Shown here piece after piece: positions 61,345 through 64,000 of a stretch of DNA of 64,000 nucleotides (its first letter is position 1; the number at the start of each line of letters is the position of its first letter). The stretch comes from JBEATZ01 sp041178545. GTDB lineage: Bacteria; Planctomycetota; UBA1135; UBA2386. The stretch spans positions 1-64,000 of the forward strand of contig JBEGVB010000024.1 of NCBI GenBank assembly GCA_041178545.1, read 5' to 3'. The position numbers and the translations under genes were made by a program. The notes under the pieces were generated by a model. It made no database searches. It was not told the DNA's origin and was given only the letters and a program-made list of their open reading frames with translations.

Positions 61345-63038
61345 CGGCGTGCCAGCCATTCCTCGAACCGCGCCTTGCGGGGCGCGTCGTCGTTGTGGTC
61401 GAAGTAGAAGGCGCGGAAGGCAGCGTAGTCGCGCTCGACGTCGGCCCTCGGCCGCGTGTCGAGCTGGGCGAGGTAGGCGTCGAGCTCCTGCTCGAAGTCG
61501 ACGCAGCGGATGTTCGGGTCGCGCCGGCGCAGCTCGGCCATGAGTTCACGGTCCCATGTCACCAGGCGTGCAGGGACCACCGGGAAGTCGAGCTGCCGGT
61601 ACCGGTCCACCACCGTGCCGTCGGCATAGCTGAGCTCGAACATCACCTGGACCCCGCGCCTGCGCAGGTAGTCGTGGTAGCCGTGGTAGTTGCGCTCGTG
61701 CCCAACCATCCCGCGCTCGGGCACCGGCAGGTGTGCGATGTGCGCGTCGGTGAGCCCGGCAGCGCACTCGACGGCGACCGGGACCCGCGAACGGTATGCG
61801 AGGTTGGCGTGGCTGCCGGCGATGCCGATGCGCACGTCGAGTCCCTCGAAGACGCCGCGCAGGTAGTGCCCTGCGACGCGCAGCGCCTCGGTCATCGGCA
61901 TGCCGGGAGCGAACTCCTTCACCGAGATCGCACGGTTGTCGCTGAAGCCGCGCGGGTTGGAGTAGTCGTCCAGCCAAGCCGGGTGGGTCCGCCACAGCAT
62001 GCCCAACGCGATGCTGCACGCCACGAGGGCGCACTGCCGCAGGGTGCCGCGCGCGCAAGCCACGTCGAGGAACAGCAGCACGAGCGGCGTCACCGGCAGC
62101 AGGAAGCGCGCGAACATGAAGTCGCCGCCCACCCACACCACGAAGGCCACGTACGGGACGACCAGTGCCCAGAGCACCGCCTGCGGGGAGTGCATCGCCT
62201 GCCCCCGCGCACCTTCCGGACCGCGCCGGAACCAGGCCATCGGTGCCGCGAGCAACGGCACCGCGAGCACCCAGTAGGACTTGAGGTACTCCCATACGTA
62301 CACCCAGCCCTGGCTCGGGTAAGGGTCGCCGCCGGACTTGGCGTAGAAGGTGTTGGGCACCCAGTAGCCGTAGTAGGAGTGGCGCCACAGCAGGTAGGGC
62401 ACGAACACCAGTGCGAACGGCAGGCAGAAGCCGAGCACGTGCTTCCTGCACCCTGCGTGCACCGTGGCCCGCAGCGCGAACGCACCTGCCACGACGGCCA
62501 CGATCGCACCGTCGGGCCGCGTCATGGCCGCCAACAGGCAGAGCCAGCCAGCCAGTGCATGGTCCCGTGCGTTGCGCGCGACCAGCAGCCGGTGCGCCAC
62601 GAGCGTCACCAGCAGGGTGAAGAGCGCGGTCTCGAGGCCTGCGGGCGCCAGCGAGGCTGCATGGTGGTGCAAGGCGAACCCGATTGCGGCGAGCGGCAGT
62701 GCCGTGCCGAGCTGGCGCGCACACAGGCCGAGCACGAGCACCGTGGCCCCGTGGCACAGGGTGCCCAGCAGCGCGGCCCAGGCCTCGACCGCGTCGCCCG
62801 TGAAACCGAGTTGCATGCCGAGCGCGAGCAGCAGCGTCCACGTGAAGTTCGTGTACCCCTCGACGGGACGCTCCGCGGGGTCGAGGTTGAACACGAGCCC
62901 GTGCCCCTCGACGAAGTGCTGCGCGTAGCGGTAGCTGATGTAGGCGTCGTCACAACTCCACCGCAGCTGCCAGGCCCATGCCATGGCCACTGCGACGGCT
63001 GCCGCCACCACCACGAAGGACCACGCGCCGCGCTGCAT
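61341..63038 (-). CDS. GT-C glycosyltransferase-like polytopic membrane protein (AftB-like), first of a tandem pair
   Basis: A 565-residue paralogue of the next gene, sharing CDDAYISYRYAQHFVEGHG, PVEGYTNFTWTLL, MTRPDGAIVAVV, YYGYWVPNTFYAKSGGDPY and VVWVGGDFMFARFLLPVTPL at matching positions. The DD pair in the first loop is the likely catalytic acid site. C-terminal residues 380-565 are soluble and differ more between the two. The four-base overlap and similarity imply a local duplication. Both are probably involved in adding sugars to lipid-linked or surface glycans. Confidence 0.82.
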   Translation of the reverse strand: MQRGAWSFVVVAAAVAVAMAWAWQLRWSCDDAYISYRYAQHFVEGHGLVFNLDPAERPVEGYTNFTWTLLLALGMQLGFTGDAVEAWAALLGTLCHGATVLVLGLCARQLGTALPLAAIGFALHHHAASLAPAGLETALFTLLVTLVAHRLLVARNARDHALAGWLCLLAAMTRPDGAIVAVVAGAFALRATVHAGCRKHVLGFCLPFALVFVPYLLWRHSYYGYWVPNTFYAKSGGDPYPSQGWVYVWEYLKSYWVLAVPLLAAPMAWFRRGPEGARGQAMHSPQAVLWALVVPYVAFVVWVGGDFMFARFLLPVTPLVLLFLDVACARGTLRQCALVACSIALGMLWRTHPAWLDDYSNPRGFSDNRAISVKEFAPGMPMTEALRVAGHYLRGVFEGLDVRIGIAGSHANLAYRSRVPVAVECAAGLTDAHIAHLPVPERGMVGHERNYHGYHDYLRRRGVQVMFELSYADGTVVDRYRQLDFPVVPARLVTWDRELMAELRRRDPNIRCVDFEQELDAYLAQLDTRPRADVERDYAAFRAFYFDHNDDAPRKARFEEWLARR

Positions 63039-63097
63039 GAGCCCCGAAGGCTACCCCGAGGCCCGCCCCGGCACAGCAGTCCGTTGGCAGCAGCCGT

Positions 63098-63829
63098 TCA
63101 GCCGACCTTCTGCGGGTTCTGCTGCGCGTCGGCCTGACGGGCACGCTCACGTGCCGCGGCCAGCACCGTGCGCAGGCGCACCGACCACTTCTCGATCGCC
63201 TCGTGGCAGGCAGACCAGATGTCGAAACCGGCGCGCAGGTTCTGTTCTGCGACACGACGGTCGACCGCGGCGCCCAGCACCTCCTTGGTGCCGCCGTCGC
63301 GGATGACGATCTCGATGGTGATCTCGCCGGCGGTGACCGGGTCCATGCCCGCGATGCGCTGGATCAGTCCCATGCCGCGCCCCACTGGCGTGGCGGAGGA
63401 GACCGCGTGCAGGACCGGGGTCGAGGCCGAGGCGTCCAGCAGGGTCATCTGGATCATCAGCGTGTCCGCAGCCGGCGTGTCGACCATGGTCCAGTCCTGC
63501 GACAACTCCTTGTAGGCCATCGTCCACGCGTTCTCGGCGAACGACTGCATGTTCTTCTTCTGCGTCTCCGTGACCTCGGTCCCGCCCGCCACGCGCACGG
63601 GCTGGATGAGCACGTTCTGGTAGCGACGGATGTCCGCCTTCGGGTTGCGGTAGACGTAGTACGCCTCGTTCTCGTTGCCGCGCTTCAGCAGCGAAGGGTC
63701 GATGGACAAGGAGTCCTTCATCTCGTCCAGCTCGAGCTTGCGCGCCTCGCGGCTCGTGGAGCAGCTCCCGAACGCGAGCAAGGGGACCAGCAGGGAACCG
63801 AGGAACAGCGCGCGGGTGCAGGTGTGCAT
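63098..63829 (-). CDS. DUF3313-like lipoprotein
   Basis: A 243-residue protein with a lipoprotein signal (lipobox FGSC, lipid Cys near 22). The mature domain (RYQNVLIQPVRV near 90, a helix with FAENAWTMAYKELSQDW, then TLMIQMTLLDASAST and a final strand-helix unit VLGAAVDRRVAEQNL) follows the DUF3313 pattern. The family is outer-membrane or periplasmic, with no known function. The ATG at 63829 opens the signal peptide. It is divergent from a gene that starts at the right edge of the window. Confidence 0.75.
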   Translation of the reverse strand: MHTCTRALFLGSLLVPLLAFGSCSTSREARKLELDEMKDSLSIDPSLLKRGNENEAYYVYRNPKADIRRYQNVLIQPVRVAGGTEVTETQKKNMQSFAENAWTMAYKELSQDWTMVDTPAADTLMIQMTLLDASASTPVLHAVSSATPVGRGMGLIQRIAGMDPVTAGEITIEIVIRDGGTKEVLGAAVDRRVAEQNLRAGFDIWSACHEAIEKWSVRLRTVLAAARERARQADAQQNPQKVG

Positions 63830-63977
63830 GCCGTGCGTGTAGGGGTTGACAGGGGCTGCTGTCCAGAGCCGGCACCCGATCACACGCCCGTCGAAGGGCT
63901 GGGGGTTGCATCTGGCGCATGCCACGGCGACCCTTGGGACCTGTCGCAGCAGGACGACGCCCGGGAAAGGAGAGGAC

Positions 63978-64000
63978 ATGAACGGACCGAAGCACCCGCA
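63978..64000 (+). CDS. Probable start of a gene running off the right edge
   Basis: Seven codons (MNGPKHP) follow an ATG with a good Shine-Dalgarno (aaaggagagg) about five bases upstream. Nothing can be said about the product. A ttgaca hexamer on the plus strand near 63847 could be part of its promoter, but no -10 is evident. Confidence 0.4.

Overview
The window reads as a contiguous, very GC-rich (roughly 70%), gene-dense bacterial chromosome segment. Gene content points to the Planctomycetota. The supporting features are a DUF1501/DUF1800 gene pair, a large secreted FGE-sulfatase-domain protein, secreted PKD and beta-rich proteins sharing a C-terminal module, a small histone H1-like protein, and Kdo/lipid A genes implying a Gram-negative envelope. 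This assignment is inferred from gene content. There is no rRNA, tRNA or CRISPR array.

Layout. 1-4.8 kb is a minus-strand run: RluA-type pseudouridine synthase, a lipid-A-synthase-N-like membrane protein, a bifunctional aldolase/short-chain dehydrogenase, and an ABC exporter ATPase with the start of its permease. 5-15 kb carries an HD-GYP response regulator, the secreted FGE protein, RmlC- and RmlD-like sugar enzymes, a diacylglycerol-kinase-type enzyme, a STAS-kinase fusion and a PKD protein. 15-25 kb has pterin dehydratase, KdsA, a secreted lineage-specific protein, an HDAC-family deacetylase, the DUF1501/DUF1800 operon and a FabZ-like dehydratase. 25-34 kb has a GT-C membrane protein, a bacterial Pus10-like pseudouridine synthase with two small neighbours, an RNase HII-like protein, ValS and YaeQ. 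34.5-36.8 kb is an H-NOX / hybrid histidine kinase sensor operon. 37-50 kb mixes redox and repair genes (MsrB, MutM, a thioredoxin-fold protein), a secreted methyltransferase-TIM barrel fusion, an MFS transporter, a UDP-galactopyranose-mutase-like flavoprotein, a TPR protein and a secreted EEP hydrolase. 50-64 kb holds GlyS/GlyQ, a glycosyltransferase, a PTPS/QueD-like protein, a phosphodiester-glycosidase, the histone-like protein, a cupin, EF-G, two tandem GT-C proteins and a DUF3313 lipoprotein.

Two non-coding stretches stand out. (1) 47.92-48.40 kb on the plus strand is packed with perfect hairpins: a GNRA-capped stem, a 14-bp plus 11-bp interrupted stem closing a 161-nt domain, an 8-bp hairpin, then an 11-bp hairpin with a T-tract that looks like an intrinsic terminator. 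It lies about 95 nt upstream of an orphan DGQHR-domain (DndB-like) gene that has a strong Shine-Dalgarno and a GTG start. I think this is an undescribed structured RNA gene, possibly working with the DGQHR protein, and it is the best candidate for a new system here. (2) 37.00-37.46 kb is a 457-bp, hairpin-rich, gene-free segment bounded by a 23-bp inverted repeat (22/23). It could be a MITE-like element or a second structured RNA.

Envelope glycan and lipid synthesis is the most recurrent theme (KdsA, LAB_N, RmlC/D, GT2, three GT-C proteins, UGM-like). Gas/redox sensing and protein or DNA repair (H-NOX operon, MsrB, MutM) is the second.
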